From contig NZ_FRCS01000003.1 in the NCBI RefSeq assembly GCF_900143005.1, forward strand, positions 372,001 to 436,000: 64,000 nt of DNA, read 5' to 3'. This document shows, piece by piece, positions 52,252 through 60,845 of this stretch. The position numbers were made by a program, and so were the translations under genes. The notes beneath the pieces were generated by a model, which saw only the letters and a list, made by a program, of their open reading frames with translations, was not told where the DNA came from and did not search any database. This stretch comes from Cryptosporangium aurantiacum (lineage in GTDB: Bacteria > Actinomycetota > Actinomycetes > Mycobacteriales > Cryptosporangiaceae). Every line of letters begins with the position of its first letter. Positions within the stretch are counted from its first letter, which is position 1.

Positions 52252-53025
52252 CTACCGGATCTGAGGCTTGGGCTTGGTGAACCCGGTGCGCTGCGCCTGC
52301 GAGTCGACGATCATCGAGCCGAGCCGGGTGTAGACCATGCCTTGTTTCTGCCCGTCCAGCGGCGCCGAGCCGAGCGTCTCCCAAATGGCCCGCACGGTCC
52401 CCTGGATCGCCGCCGGTGGCTTGTCCGCGATGATCGCGGCCAGCTCCGCCGCCCGCTTCCACAAGTCCTCGCGGGGTAGCACCTCGCTGACCAGCCCGAC
52501 CTCGAGGGCACGGCGTGCCGAGATCCGCTCGTCGAGACCGAGCAGAGCCATCCGCAACACCTCACCCAGCGGGATCCGGTGCGCGAGACCAATCGGTTCG
52601 CAGGCCGCGACCATGCCGTAGCTGGTGTGCGGGTCGAAGAACGTCGCATCCTCGGAGCAGATCGCGATGTCGCACTCGTTGACCCAGTACAGCGCGCCGC
52701 CGGCGACCATTCCGTGGAGGGCGACGATCACCGGCTTCCAGACCGAGTTCTGCCGTGGGCCGAGCGAAACCCCCGGGTCGATCTGGCTCCAGATGTTGTC
52801 CGGCAGGAAGATGCCCTCCGATACGTCCACCCCAGTGGAGAACGCCCGCTCTCCCGCGGCCCGCAGGACGACCACCCGCACGTCGTCATCGACGCGAACC
52901 TGCTCCCAGACCCGGACGAACTCGTCCAGCATCGCCTGGTTGAACGAGTTCAGCTTGTCCGGGCGGTTCAGCGTCACCGTCGCGACGTGTTCGGCCACCT
53001 CGTAGGTGATCGTCTCGAAATCCAT
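52252..53025 (-). CDS. Crotonase-family protein without classical glutamates
   Basis: A 257-residue crotonase. Oxyanion-hole segments FSTGVDVSEG and HGMVAGGALYWVNECD are present, but the first catalytic Glu position is Leu/Tyr (GGALYW) and the second region reads DPHTSYGMVAACEP, unlike hydratases. Isomerisation, hydrolysis or ring chemistry is therefore as likely as hydration. ATG 53025 is divergent from the NTF2-like gene at 53093 with TAGCTTACT between. DUF2889 follows at once. Confidence 0.88.
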   Translation of the reverse strand: MDFETITYEVAEHVATVTLNRPDKLNSFNQAMLDEFVRVWEQVRVDDDVRVVVLRAAGERAFSTGVDVSEGIFLPDNIWSQIDPGVSLGPRQNSVWKPVIVALHGMVAGGALYWVNECDIAICSEDATFFDPHTSYGMVAACEPIGLAHRIPLGEVLRMALLGLDERISARRALEVGLVSEVLPREDLWKRAAELAAIIADKPPAAIQGTVRAIWETLGSAPLDGQKQGMVYTRLGSMIVDSQAQRTGFTKPKPQIR

Positions 53026-53059
53026 CGGGCGCTCCTTTGTGCCGCAGCTAGGCTGACTG

Positions 53060-53080
53060 TAGCTTACTTAGCTACCTACT
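53060..53080. promoter_or_regulatory. TAGCTTACT with second half-copy TAGCTACCTACT
   Basis: TAGCTTACT at 53060-53068 is followed by TAGCTACCTACT at 53069-53080, between divergent starts at 53025 and 53093. The first copy lies 35-43 bp and 25-33 bp from them. Confidence 0.5.
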
Positions 53081-53092
53081 TTGGGAGCCTCG

Positions 53093-53536
53093 ATGACCGC
53101 CGAACCGGCTAGTCTCGCCGCTAGGGAAGCCGTTCGGGACACGCTCGCCGCGTACACCCACGCCGGTGATCGGTATCGCCTCGACGACCTGGCGGCCCTG
53201 TTCACCGAGGACGGCGTCCTGGAAATCCGGGGGCGGGAACCCGCCCGGGGCCGGGCTGCGATCGTCGCCGCGTTGACCGCGCCGGGTGGCGAGTCGAGGA
53301 CCACTCGCTTCTTCGTTCGCCACTTCGTGACGAACGTCTGGTTCGAAGAGCTCACGGTGGACGTCGCCCGAGTCGCGTCGTACTTCGCGGTGCTCACGCC
53401 GTCCGGGCTCGACCACTGGGGCCGGTACCGCGACGAGTTGGTCCCGGTCGGCGATCGCTGGCTGTTCCGGCACCGCCGGGTCACCGTCGACGCGGCGGCA
53501 CCGGATTCCTCGGTTCCGGCGGAACTGCTGCGATGA
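53093..53536 (+). CDS. SnoaL/NTF2-like small protein
   Basis: A 147-residue cone-shaped NTF2-like fold: an N-terminal helix with YTHAGDRYRLDDLAALFTEDGVLE, then strands ending RVTVD. Members include ketosteroid isomerases, SnoaL-type cyclases and many scavenger or lyase enzymes. The Asp in GDRYRLDD lies where isomerase and hydroxylase-like members keep an acid. ATG 53093 behind TGGGAG; overlaps the next crotonase by ATGA. Confidence 0.87.
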   Translation: MTAEPASLAAREAVRDTLAAYTHAGDRYRLDDLAALFTEDGVLEIRGREPARGRAAIVAALTAPGGESRTTRFFVRHFVTNVWFEELTVDVARVASYFAVLTPSGLDHWGRYRDELVPVGDRWLFRHRRVTVDAAAPDSSVPAELLR

Positions 53537-54306
53537 CCGCGTTCTCGTTTCCGGACGTGCCGGGGCTGCGCCTGGACGAGCCCCGCCCCGGCGTCCTGCT
53601 CGTCACGCTCGACCGGCCGGAACAGCGCAACGCGCTGAACTACGACCTGCGCAGGGGGCTGGTGCGGCTGTGCCGTGGGCTCGCCGACGACAGGTCCGTG
53701 CGGGCGCTGGTGCTCACCGGCGCCGACCCGGCGTTCTGCGGTGGCGTCGACCTGCGCGAGCAGCTGGCCCCGGACGCGCGGCCTCGGCCCGAACGAACCA
53801 ACCCGGCGCAGACACTGCGCACGCTGGACCTGCCGGTGATCGGCGCGATCAACGGTCCGTGCGTGACCGGCGGCCTGGAGGTCGCGCTCTCGTGCGCGTT
53901 TCTGATCGCCTCCGAACGCGCGACGTTCGCCGACACCCATGCCCGGCTCGGCTTGGTCCCGGGCTGGGGCATGAGCGCTCTCCTGCCCCGCGCGGTCGGT
54001 GTCCGGACGGCCCGCAGGATGACGCTGACCGGCGAACCGATCGACGCGTCGACGGCCCTGGCCCTGGGGCTGGTGACCGAGGTGGTTCCGCATGCGGAGC
54101 TGCTCGGACGCGCGCTCGCGGTGGCCGAACAGGTCGCTTCCTGCGACGAACGCGCGGCACGGGCGTCGATGCGGCTCTACGCGAGCACCGACGGGACGAC
54201 GCTCGCGCATGCGCTGGGTGTCGAGGCAGACACCGCGGCGTCCTGGTCCCGGTCGGCCGACGGCACCCGCGACCGGTTCGCCGGGATGCTGCGCCGGGAC
54301 GGCTGA
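53533..54306 (+). CDS. Enoyl-CoA hydratase/isomerase (crotonase)
   Basis: A 257-residue crotonase, with FCGGVDLREQ and a Glu in TGGLEVALSC; the second acid position reads ADTHARLGLVPGWGMSALL, a variant seen in a common actinobacterial subgroup. It is translationally coupled to the NTF2-like protein, so the pair may act in sequence, for example isomerisation then hydration. Confidence 0.9.
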   Translation: MTAFSFPDVPGLRLDEPRPGVLLVTLDRPEQRNALNYDLRRGLVRLCRGLADDRSVRALVLTGADPAFCGGVDLREQLAPDARPRPERTNPAQTLRTLDLPVIGAINGPCVTGGLEVALSCAFLIASERATFADTHARLGLVPGWGMSALLPRAVGVRTARRMTLTGEPIDASTALALGLVTEVVPHAELLGRALAVAEQVASCDERAARASMRLYASTDGTTLAHALGVEADTAASWSRSADGTRDRFAGMLRRDG

Positions 54307-54322
54307 GCGGACCGTCCCGGCG
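54292..54322. terminator. Hairpin spanning the crotonase stop codon
   Basis: An 11-bp perfect stem (54292-54302 with 54312-54322) lies over the stop at 54304-54306 and before the convergent dehydrogenase stop at 54328. Confidence 0.55.
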
Positions 54323-54327
54323 ACCGC

Positions 54328-55500
54328 TCAGCGCGGTGGCATCGCCGGGTCGCGCGGGAGTCCGAGGACCTGCTCCGCGATCGTGTTCCGCTGGATCTCC
54401 GCGGTTCCCGCGCCGATCGTCGAGGCCCGGGTGCGGAGCATGCCACCCACCCAGCGGCCTCGCTGGACCGCGTCCTCGTCGTCGGTGGCCAACGCGCCGT
54501 ACCCGCCGAGGAGGTCCGTCGCGAAGACGTGCAGCTCCTTCTCGAACTCGCTGTTGTACAGGCGCGAGATCGACGACGACGGTCCGGGCTCACCGCTGAC
54601 CATGGTTTGCGCGATCGAGCGCAGTGCGTTGACCTCCATCAGACGCGCGCGGATGTCGAAGTCGACCAGCCTGCGACGGAGCCCGGCGTCGGCCGTGACC
54701 CCACGCTCCTTGGCCAGCGCGATCAGCTCGTCCATGATCCGGCGGTAGAACGCACCCTGATTCAGCGCGCCCGCGGAGCGCTCGTGGCCGAGCGTCGTGC
54801 GGGTGATGCGCCACCCGTCGTTCTCCTCACCGACCCGGTTCGCCACCGGGACCCGCACGTCGTCGAGGAAGATCTCGCAGAAGTGCGCCGCACCGGTCAG
54901 GTCACGCAGCGGCCGGACCTCGACGCCGGGTGCGTGCGCGTCGATCAGTAAATAGGTGATGCCGTGCTGCCGGGAGTCCGGCGCACCGGTCCGGACCAGC
55001 GCGAAGAACATGTCCGCGATCTCGGCGTTGCTGTTCCAGATCTTCTGCCCGGTCACCACGTAGTGGTCTCCGTCGGGGACGGCGGACGTCCGCAGCGAGG
55101 GCAGGTCGGAGCCGGCGCCCGGCTCGGAGAACGCCTGCGCCCAGAGCTCGTCGGCCCGGAGCATCGGCTTGATGAACCGCTCACGTTGCTCCGGCGTCCC
55201 GTGCTTGATGATCGTCGGACCGACCATCTCCATGCCCGTTCCCGGATGGCCGGGGACCCGGGCTCGGGCCATCTCCTGCTGGTAGATGACCTGCTGGGTG
55301 AACGGAAGATCCATCCCGCCGACCGCTAGTGGCCAGCTCGGACCGGCGAAGCCGTGGTCGAACTTGGTCGCCGCCCAGTCCCGGGCCCATCGCAGCCGGG
55401 CGTCCTTGCCCTTCGGTGGCTTGCCCGGCGCGTGTTCCGCCAGAAACGCCCGCAGCGTCGTGCGGAACTTCTCGTCCTCGTCGCTCCAGGTGAGCTGCAT
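54328..55500 (-). CDS. Acyl-CoA dehydrogenase, one subunit of a heteromeric pair
   Basis: A 390-residue dehydrogenase with AFSEPGAGSDLPS, TGQKIWNSNAEIAD, FCEIFLDDVRVP and the end GAGTAEIQRNTIAEQVLGLPRDP. It corresponds to the half of FadE pairs that carries these motifs (compare 29421 and the second half of 37562). It follows its partner gene by 14 bp on the same strand. Together they would oxidise the acyl-CoA made by the two ligases upstream. Confidence 0.9.
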   Translation of the reverse strand: MQLTWSDEDEKFRTTLRAFLAEHAPGKPPKGKDARLRWARDWAATKFDHGFAGPSWPLAVGGMDLPFTQQVIYQQEMARARVPGHPGTGMEMVGPTIIKHGTPEQRERFIKPMLRADELWAQAFSEPGAGSDLPSLRTSAVPDGDHYVVTGQKIWNSNAEIADMFFALVRTGAPDSRQHGITYLLIDAHAPGVEVRPLRDLTGAAHFCEIFLDDVRVPVANRVGEENDGWRITRTTLGHERSAGALNQGAFYRRIMDELIALAKERGVTADAGLRRRLVDFDIRARLMEVNALRSIAQTMVSGEPGPSSSISRLYNSEFEKELHVFATDLLGGYGALATDDEDAVQRGRWVGGMLRTRASTIGAGTAEIQRNTIAEQVLGLPRDPAMPPR

Positions 55501-55514
55501 GTCCGCGTCCTCCT

Positions 55515-56636
55515 TCAGATGCCGACGAGTGCGGCGAGCCGGTCACGGTGAGTTTCGGGGGTACCGAAGAGCAGCTGACTCGACTTCGCCCGCCGGAAGT
55601 AGAGGTGCGCGTCGTGCTCCCAGGTGTAGCCGATCCCGCCGTGGATCTGGATGTTCTCCGCCGCCACGTCGACGTAGGCATCAGCGCAGTAGGCCGCGGC
55701 CAACGCCGAGGCCAACGACGCCTCCGACGAGGAGTCCGCAGCGGCCCAGGCGGCGTAGTAGGCCGCCGATTTGGCCGTCTCGACCCGGACCATCATGTCG
55801 GCTGCCTTGTGCTTGATCGCCTGGAAGCTACCGATCGGCCGGCCGAACTGCTCGCGCACCTTCGCGTACTCCACCGCCATGTCGAGGCAGCGGGCGGCGC
55901 CGCCGGCCTGCTCGGCCGCGAGCGCAGCCACTGCCCGGTCCAACGCCACGCGCAGCCCGGGCTCGGCAGCGCCCTCGGCCCCGACCAAGCGGGCCGGCGT
56001 GCCCTCGAACCGGATCCGGGCCAGCGGGCGGGTCAGATCGAGCGGTGCCATGTTCTCCCGGGCCAGGTTCTCGGCGTCCCCCGCGACGGCGAACAGCCCG
56101 AGCCCGGCCTCACTCCGGGCGACGACCAGGACGAGGTCGGCGCTGACGCCGTCGGTGACGAACGCCTTCTCGCCGGTCAGCCGCCAGGTCCCGTCCCCGC
56201 CCGCCGCGGTCGTGGTCACCGCGGCCAGGTCGATGCCACCGTCGCCGCCCCGCTCGGAGATCGCGAGGGTGGCCAGGGTCGATCCGTCCGCGATTCCGGG
56301 CAGCAGGTCTTTGCGTGCCGCCTCGTCGTCCGCGGCCAGTAGCGCGTTCACGGCCAGCCCGATCGTGCTGAAGTAGGGAACGGCGGCCAACGCGCGGCCG
56401 AGTTCCTCGAACACGACCGTGGTCTCGACCGGCCCGAAGCCGGCGCCACCGTACTCCTCCGGGATCCCGAGGCCGAGCAACCCGAGTTGCCCGGCCAGCA
56501 GGCTCCAGAGTGTTCGGTCGACGCGGTCGTCGGTCTCCAGAATCTCGCGGAGTCGCTCGCTCGACGCGCGCTCGGAGAGGAGACGACGCAGCGTCGAGCG
56601 CAACTGCTCCTGTTCGTCGGAGAAGCTAAAGTTCAT
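55515..56636 (-). CDS. Acyl-CoA dehydrogenase, partner subunit
   Basis: A 373-residue dehydrogenase from ATG 56636 (MNFSFSDEQEQLRSTLRRLLSE); GGGAG lies upstream within the end of the ligase gene, which overlaps it by 11 bp. It has YAKVREQFGRPIGSFQAIKHKAADM and IHGGIGYTWEHDAHLYFRRAK, the pattern of the partner half (compare 28372 and the first half of 37562). Confidence 0.9.
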   Translation of the reverse strand: MNFSFSDEQEQLRSTLRRLLSERASSERLREILETDDRVDRTLWSLLAGQLGLLGLGIPEEYGGAGFGPVETTVVFEELGRALAAVPYFSTIGLAVNALLAADDEAARKDLLPGIADGSTLATLAISERGGDGGIDLAAVTTTAAGGDGTWRLTGEKAFVTDGVSADLVLVVARSEAGLGLFAVAGDAENLARENMAPLDLTRPLARIRFEGTPARLVGAEGAAEPGLRVALDRAVAALAAEQAGGAARCLDMAVEYAKVREQFGRPIGSFQAIKHKAADMMVRVETAKSAAYYAAWAAADSSSEASLASALAAAYCADAYVDVAAENIQIHGGIGYTWEHDAHLYFRRAKSSQLLFGTPETHRDRLAALVGI

Positions 56637-58170
56637 CGTTGGACTCCCTGAGCAGCGTGCGGAGAGCGAACTTCTGGACTTTCCCGGCGGGGGTTCGCGG
56701 GAGGTCGTCGACCACACGGATCACCTCCGGCGTCTTCTGCCGGGCCAGGCCGGCCGCGCGAACGTGCGCGTCGGCGTCGGCCACCGTGAACGCGGCTCCC
56801 GGCCGCAGCACGACGAACGCGCCGACCCGTTCGCCGTACCGCGGGTCGGGCACCCCGACGACGGCAGCGGCGAGTACGTCCGGGTGGGTGCCGAGGACGT
56901 CCTCGACCTCTTTGGATGAGATGTTCTCGCCGCCCCGGACGATGATGTCCTTCTTGCGATCGGTGACGGTGAGGTAGCCCTCGTCATCGAACCGGCCGAC
57001 GTCGCCGGTCCGGAGCCAGCCGCCCGGGAGGTACGCCGATTCGTTCAAGGACGCGTCGAGGTAGCCGAGGAACTGCTCCGGGCCGCGGACGACGATCTCG
57101 CCGTCCTGTCCGGTGGGGACGTCGGCTCCGTCGTCGTCGACCAGGCGCACCTCGTTGCCCGGCGTCACCCGGCCATCGGTGGTCAGCCGCTTCTCCTCCG
57201 GATCGGTCGCGCGACCGGAGCTGATCGTGGGGTGCTCGCTCGACCCGTAGCCGCGGTAGGCGACGATGCCGAGTTCGTTGGCCCGCGCGACGACGTGCGG
57301 CGGAACCTGAGCGGCCCCGAGCATGTAGTCGCGCAGTGACGAGAGGTCGTGACCGTGCTCGCGGGCGGCGTCCAGAATCGCCAGAAGGTGCACCGGCGCT
57401 CCCACCGAAACCGACACGCGGTACCGGCCGATCAACGCCGCGGCGGCCGCGGCGTCCCACTTCTCCAGCGACACGGTCGGGGTGGCACCGGCCAGCGCCC
57501 GGAGCAGTCCCAGGACGCCCGCGACGTGCCCGGCCGGAAAGACCGCCAGGTGTACGACGTCCGGACCTCCGGGGAAGAAGTCCGTCATTGCGGCGAGTTC
57601 GGCGAGAAGCGTCTCGGACGAGTGCTGGACGCCCTTCGGGTCGGCGGTGGTACCGGACGTGTACACGAGCAACGCCCGATCCGCGGGGTCGGCCGCGAGG
57701 CCTTCAGTCGCGTCGTGCCCGCCGAGGCGCTCCCAGGCGACGGCACCGGGCGGAACGTCCGCGTCGATCACGACGGTCGTCCGCAGCGCCGGGAGCGGAC
57801 CGATCCGTGCGAGCAGGTCGGCCGCCGGGGTCGTGCCCGGCGCCACCACGAACACGGACGCCCCCGACTGGCCGAGGATGAATCCCAACTCCTTCGGGCC
57901 GTAGATCGGGACGATCGGCAGGACGACCGCGCCAAGGAGCCATCCGGCTTGCTGCGCCAGGGCGCCCTCGATCCGGTGGGGAACCTGGATCGCCACGACG
58001 TCGCCGCGGCGCACGCCCAGCGTGTGCAGCCCTGCCGCCACCGCCTCCGCGCGACGGAGATGCTCGGCCAGGGTGATCTCCACGGTTCCCCGCGGCCCGT
58101 GGTAAACGACTCGGACGTCGGGGTGCTCGGCCGCCGCCCGACGGATCTGGTCGGCGATCGTGGCGCCCAT
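56626..58170 (-). CDS. Acyl-CoA ligase (cyclohexanecarboxylate-type AMP-forming)
   Basis: A 514-residue ligase with phosphate loop VYTSGTTADPKGVQ, adenine region YRGYGSSEHP and hinge DVGRFDDEGYLTVTDRKKDIIVRGGENI, C-terminal Lys in TPAGKVQKFA. The GSSEHPT motif recalls cyclic-acid ligases such as cyclohexanecarboxylate-CoA ligase. It lies 1 bp after the next ligase gene and overlaps the dehydrogenase. Two ligases and a dehydrogenase pair in one operon imply activation and first oxidation of an incoming acid. Confidence 0.9.
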   Translation of the reverse strand: MGATIADQIRRAAAEHPDVRVVYHGPRGTVEITLAEHLRRAEAVAAGLHTLGVRRGDVVAIQVPHRIEGALAQQAGWLLGAVVLPIVPIYGPKELGFILGQSGASVFVVAPGTTPAADLLARIGPLPALRTTVVIDADVPPGAVAWERLGGHDATEGLAADPADRALLVYTSGTTADPKGVQHSSETLLAELAAMTDFFPGGPDVVHLAVFPAGHVAGVLGLLRALAGATPTVSLEKWDAAAAAALIGRYRVSVSVGAPVHLLAILDAAREHGHDLSSLRDYMLGAAQVPPHVVARANELGIVAYRGYGSSEHPTISSGRATDPEEKRLTTDGRVTPGNEVRLVDDDGADVPTGQDGEIVVRGPEQFLGYLDASLNESAYLPGGWLRTGDVGRFDDEGYLTVTDRKKDIIVRGGENISSKEVEDVLGTHPDVLAAAVVGVPDPRYGERVGAFVVLRPGAAFTVADADAHVRAAGLARQKTPEVIRVVDDLPRTPAGKVQKFALRTLLRESNDEL

Positions 58171-58171
58171 G

Positions 58172-59683
58172 TCAGCCGGCCACCGGCTGTGGCGGGGCTC
58201 CGAGGACCTCCAGCAGGCGCACCCGGTCGACCTTCATCGCCGCGGTGCGCGGGAACTCGTCGAGGATCGTGATCCGGGTCGGCACCTCGTACGGCGTCAG
58301 GGTTTCGCGGCAGGCCGTGATCAGGACGTCGGACGTCGGACGGTCGACGTCGGCCCGCGGGATGACCGCGGCGATCGGGACGCTACCCAACCGCTCGTGC
58401 GGAACGCCGACGACCGCCGCCTCCCGCACGGCCGGGTGCCTCTCGAGCGCCGCCTTGACGACCGCCGGATGCACCTTGAAGCCACCACGGATGATCGCGT
58501 CGTCGGCGCGGCCCTCGATCCAGAGGAAGCCGTCGTGGTCGATACGGGCGAGATCGCTGGTGCGCACCCACTCGCGCCCGCCGTTGGCCGCCTGCGCGGT
58601 GCGGATCTCCAGGATGCCGGAGGAACCGACCGGCAGTTCGGCGCCCTGATCGGTGACCACGCGCAGCGAGACACCGGGGAACGCCCGCCCTGCGGCGCCC
58701 TGCTTGGCCGGCCACCACTGGACGTGGTCGGCCTTGGTCCAACCGGCGACCGCACCGGAGAACTCGGTGGCGCCGTAGGTCATCAGGACGCGGATGCCGT
58801 ACCGCTCGAGCATCGTGTCGGCCAGCGCCGGTGGGCAGGGGGCGGTGCCGGACGTCACCACCTGGAGGCTGGCCAGACGGTGCGGCGGAACGTCGGCGTC
58901 GATCAGCATCTGCATCGCCGCGGGCACCAGCCCGGCGGCCCGCGGTTTGTGCGTGTCGACCGCGTCGACCCACTCGGGGACCGTGAACCGGTCCAGCAGA
59001 ACGGTCCGCCGTCCGGCGTAGATGGACGTGATGACGCCCCAGAGACCTCCGATGTGCACCATCGGGGTGGACACGATGGTCGCACCCGTCCCGAGCACGA
59101 TCTTGCCGTTGCCATCGACCTTGCCGGGCATCCTCGCCGACCCGATCGACGTGGCGAGCTGGCCGTACGTCAACTGAACGCGCTTGGGCTTACCGGTCGT
59201 TCCGGACGTGAGCATCTCGATCGCGACGCCCGGGGCCGTGGGGCGATCGGTGGCGAGGATCGGCTCGACCGGCTCCATCGCGCACGTGCCGTCCCACCCC
59301 AGGACGATGATCCGGCCGTGCCGAACGATCGCGTCCCGGACGCCCGGGAGCGCCAGTGTGGTGGCTGACGCCACGACGACGGGTAGCGCGCTGGCGTCGA
59401 TGTCGGCGCAGAGGCGCTCCGGCGGCTGCAACGGGCTCAACGTCGTGAGGCAGCGGTCCGTGCTGAGCAGCGACGTCGCGACGGCCGCGAACTGCGGCCG
59501 GTTCTCCAGCACCACGCCGACGCGGGCGCCGGCCCCGAGCGCCACCGCGTTCAGGATGCCGTTCAGCTTCTGCGACAGCGTCGAGAGCTGTCCCCACGTC
59601 CACGCCGTGTCACTGTGCACGACCGCGACGGTCGCGGGGGCCGCCTGCGCGAGCAGCCCCGCGAGACGCTCCTGGATCGCCAT
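58172..59683 (-). CDS. Acyl-CoA ligase (class I adenylate-forming enzyme)
   Basis: A 503-residue ligase. Phosphate loop EMLTSGTTGKPKRVQL, adenine region MTYGATEFSGAV, hinge DLARIDHDGFLWIEGRADDAIIRGGFKV, and a C-terminal Lys region RTAAMKVDRV that lacks the usual TGK, so the second half-reaction lysine may differ in context. It leads the operon on the minus strand; upstream gap has TAGCTTACT at 59725. The substrate is not readable. Confidence 0.9.
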   Translation of the reverse strand: MAIQERLAGLLAQAAPATVAVVHSDTAWTWGQLSTLSQKLNGILNAVALGAGARVGVVLENRPQFAAVATSLLSTDRCLTTLSPLQPPERLCADIDASALPVVVASATTLALPGVRDAIVRHGRIIVLGWDGTCAMEPVEPILATDRPTAPGVAIEMLTSGTTGKPKRVQLTYGQLATSIGSARMPGKVDGNGKIVLGTGATIVSTPMVHIGGLWGVITSIYAGRRTVLLDRFTVPEWVDAVDTHKPRAAGLVPAAMQMLIDADVPPHRLASLQVVTSGTAPCPPALADTMLERYGIRVLMTYGATEFSGAVAGWTKADHVQWWPAKQGAAGRAFPGVSLRVVTDQGAELPVGSSGILEIRTAQAANGGREWVRTSDLARIDHDGFLWIEGRADDAIIRGGFKVHPAVVKAALERHPAVREAAVVGVPHERLGSVPIAAVIPRADVDRPTSDVLITACRETLTPYEVPTRITILDEFPRTAAMKVDRVRLLEVLGAPPQPVAG

Positions 59684-59710
59684 GGTCTTCCTCCCACCTC
59701 AAGCCAACGG

Positions 59711-59733
59711 GTAGTTCAAAAGGTTAGCTTACT
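59711..59733. promoter_or_regulatory. TAGTTCAAA and TAGCTTACT elements
   Basis: TAGCTTACT at 59725-59733 with a weaker TAGTTCAAA at 59712-59720, 29-50 bp upstream of the ligase start at 59683, in the only A+T-rich part of the gap. Spacing of 13 bp equals that of the tandem repeat at 14533-14558. Confidence 0.5.
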
Positions 59734-59792
59734 TTCCTTTCTTCGGTGAGCCGATCCCCCGCACTCCGGCCCTGACATCGGAAGACCGCAAA

Positions 59793-59833
59793 CGCCGGTG
59801 GCCCTACCCGTCGGACGGGTAGGGCCACCGGCG
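59793..59833 (-). terminator. Strong hairpin terminator of the GntR gene
   Basis: An 18-bp perfect stem (59793-59810 with 59816-59833) and a 5-base loop, 15 bp beyond the stop at 59848. No T tract. Confidence 0.75.
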
Positions 59834-59847
59834 TGGCAGTGCGCTGT

Positions 59848-60633
59848 CTAGTTGAAGAGGTCCAGGACCGTGGCGGACCGCAGATCGTCACGGAGCAGCG
59901 ACCGGGCGGCGGCCTCCATGTGGGCACGCCAATGCTTCTCCGCGCCCTCCGCGTCCTTGGCCTCGACCAGATCGACCAGCTTCCGGCTCGACCGCACCGA
60001 CTTACGGAATTCCCGTAGATTGCGCGCGGGATCGGTGGACCGGCGGGCGACGATCGCCAGGTGCATCGCGATGATCTCGCGCAGCACGGCCGACTGGAGA
60101 GCGAGCGTTTGGTTGCGGGAGCGCTCGAGCACGAGTTCGTGGAAAGTCGTGGTCGCCGTGCTCCAGACCGGAGCGTCGACCGACGGGTCCCCGGACTCCA
60201 CCAGGTTCTCCAGGCCGGCCACGCACTCGCGGAGATCTGCCACGTCTTGCGCGGTCCGGCGCTCGGCCAGCATCGCGGCGGCGGCCGTCTCGATCACTGA
60301 CCGCGCCTCGTACACATCGGCCAGCGTGGTCTTGGAGTGCTGGAGCAGGAGACCCACGTACCGCGCCGCCACGTCGACGCTCGGCGCGACGATGCGCGCA
60401 CCGCGCGAGCCGCGCCGGATCGCGATCAGCGATTCGGCCTCCAGAATGCGGAATGCCTCCCGGAGCGTCGGCCGGGAGACCTCGAACTGGTCCATCAAGT
60501 CGGCTTCGGAGGGCAGGCTGTCGCCTTCGACCAGCTCGCCGCGGACGATCCGGCCCCGCAGGTACGACGCGATGAGCTCGCCGGTTTTCGCGGCGCGCAT
60601 TCCGCGCCCCACCGGCTCGCTGGTGGTGACCAC
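59848..60633 (-). CDS. GntR/FadR-family transcriptional regulator
   Basis: A 261-residue FadR-type regulator from GTG 60633, which has AGGAGGG directly upstream; an upstream ATG adds a low-complexity extension. The winged helix reads PSEADLMDQFEVSRPTLREAFRILEAESLIAIRRG, the FCD domain starts at TLADVYEARSVIETAAAAML. It is a near-duplicate of the regulator at 33782. It lies between the ligase operon (59683) and the SDR gene (60846), both with A+T-rich elements upstream, and may regulate both and itself. Confidence 0.9.
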   Translation of the reverse strand: MVTTSEPVGRGMRAAKTGELIASYLRGRIVRGELVEGDSLPSEADLMDQFEVSRPTLREAFRILEAESLIAIRRGSRGARIVAPSVDVAARYVGLLLQHSKTTLADVYEARSVIETAAAAMLAERRTAQDVADLRECVAGLENLVESGDPSVDAPVWSTATTTFHELVLERSRNQTLALQSAVLREIIAMHLAIVARRSTDPARNLREFRKSVRSSRKLVDLVEAKDAEGAEKHWRAHMEAAARSLLRDDLRSATVLDLFN

Positions 60634-60789
60634 GTACCCTCCTGTGCCCCACGGGCGCGACGACCCTCGCCCGCACTGACGGGGCATAGTTCGCTGAGTT
60701 GACTAGGAGCGGTGAGTTTACCGCACCACCCACCAGTGGAGTGCTCGCGCGGCCACGCGTTGACTTTCGTCCCACCGGCGGATAGAAGG

Positions 60790-60820
60790 TAGTTAACTCA
60801 GCATCCTTCTTTATCTTACT
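60790..60820. promoter_or_regulatory. TAGTTAACT and TATCTTACT elements
   Basis: Two variants of the recurring 9-mer (60790-60798 and 60812-60820) lie 26-56 bp upstream of the SDR start at 60846. A further TAGTTCGCT is at 60687-60695, nearer the GntR start. Confidence 0.4.
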
Positions 60821-60845
60821 TCCTGCGTGTTTCTCGGGAGGACCG

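Noticed and set aside
13458-60820. KstR or KstR2 operators of steroid regulons
   Set aside because: The A+T-rich elements do not fit the AACTAGAACGTGTTCTAGTT-type or AAGCAAG-type motifs; no KstR-like gene is recognised.
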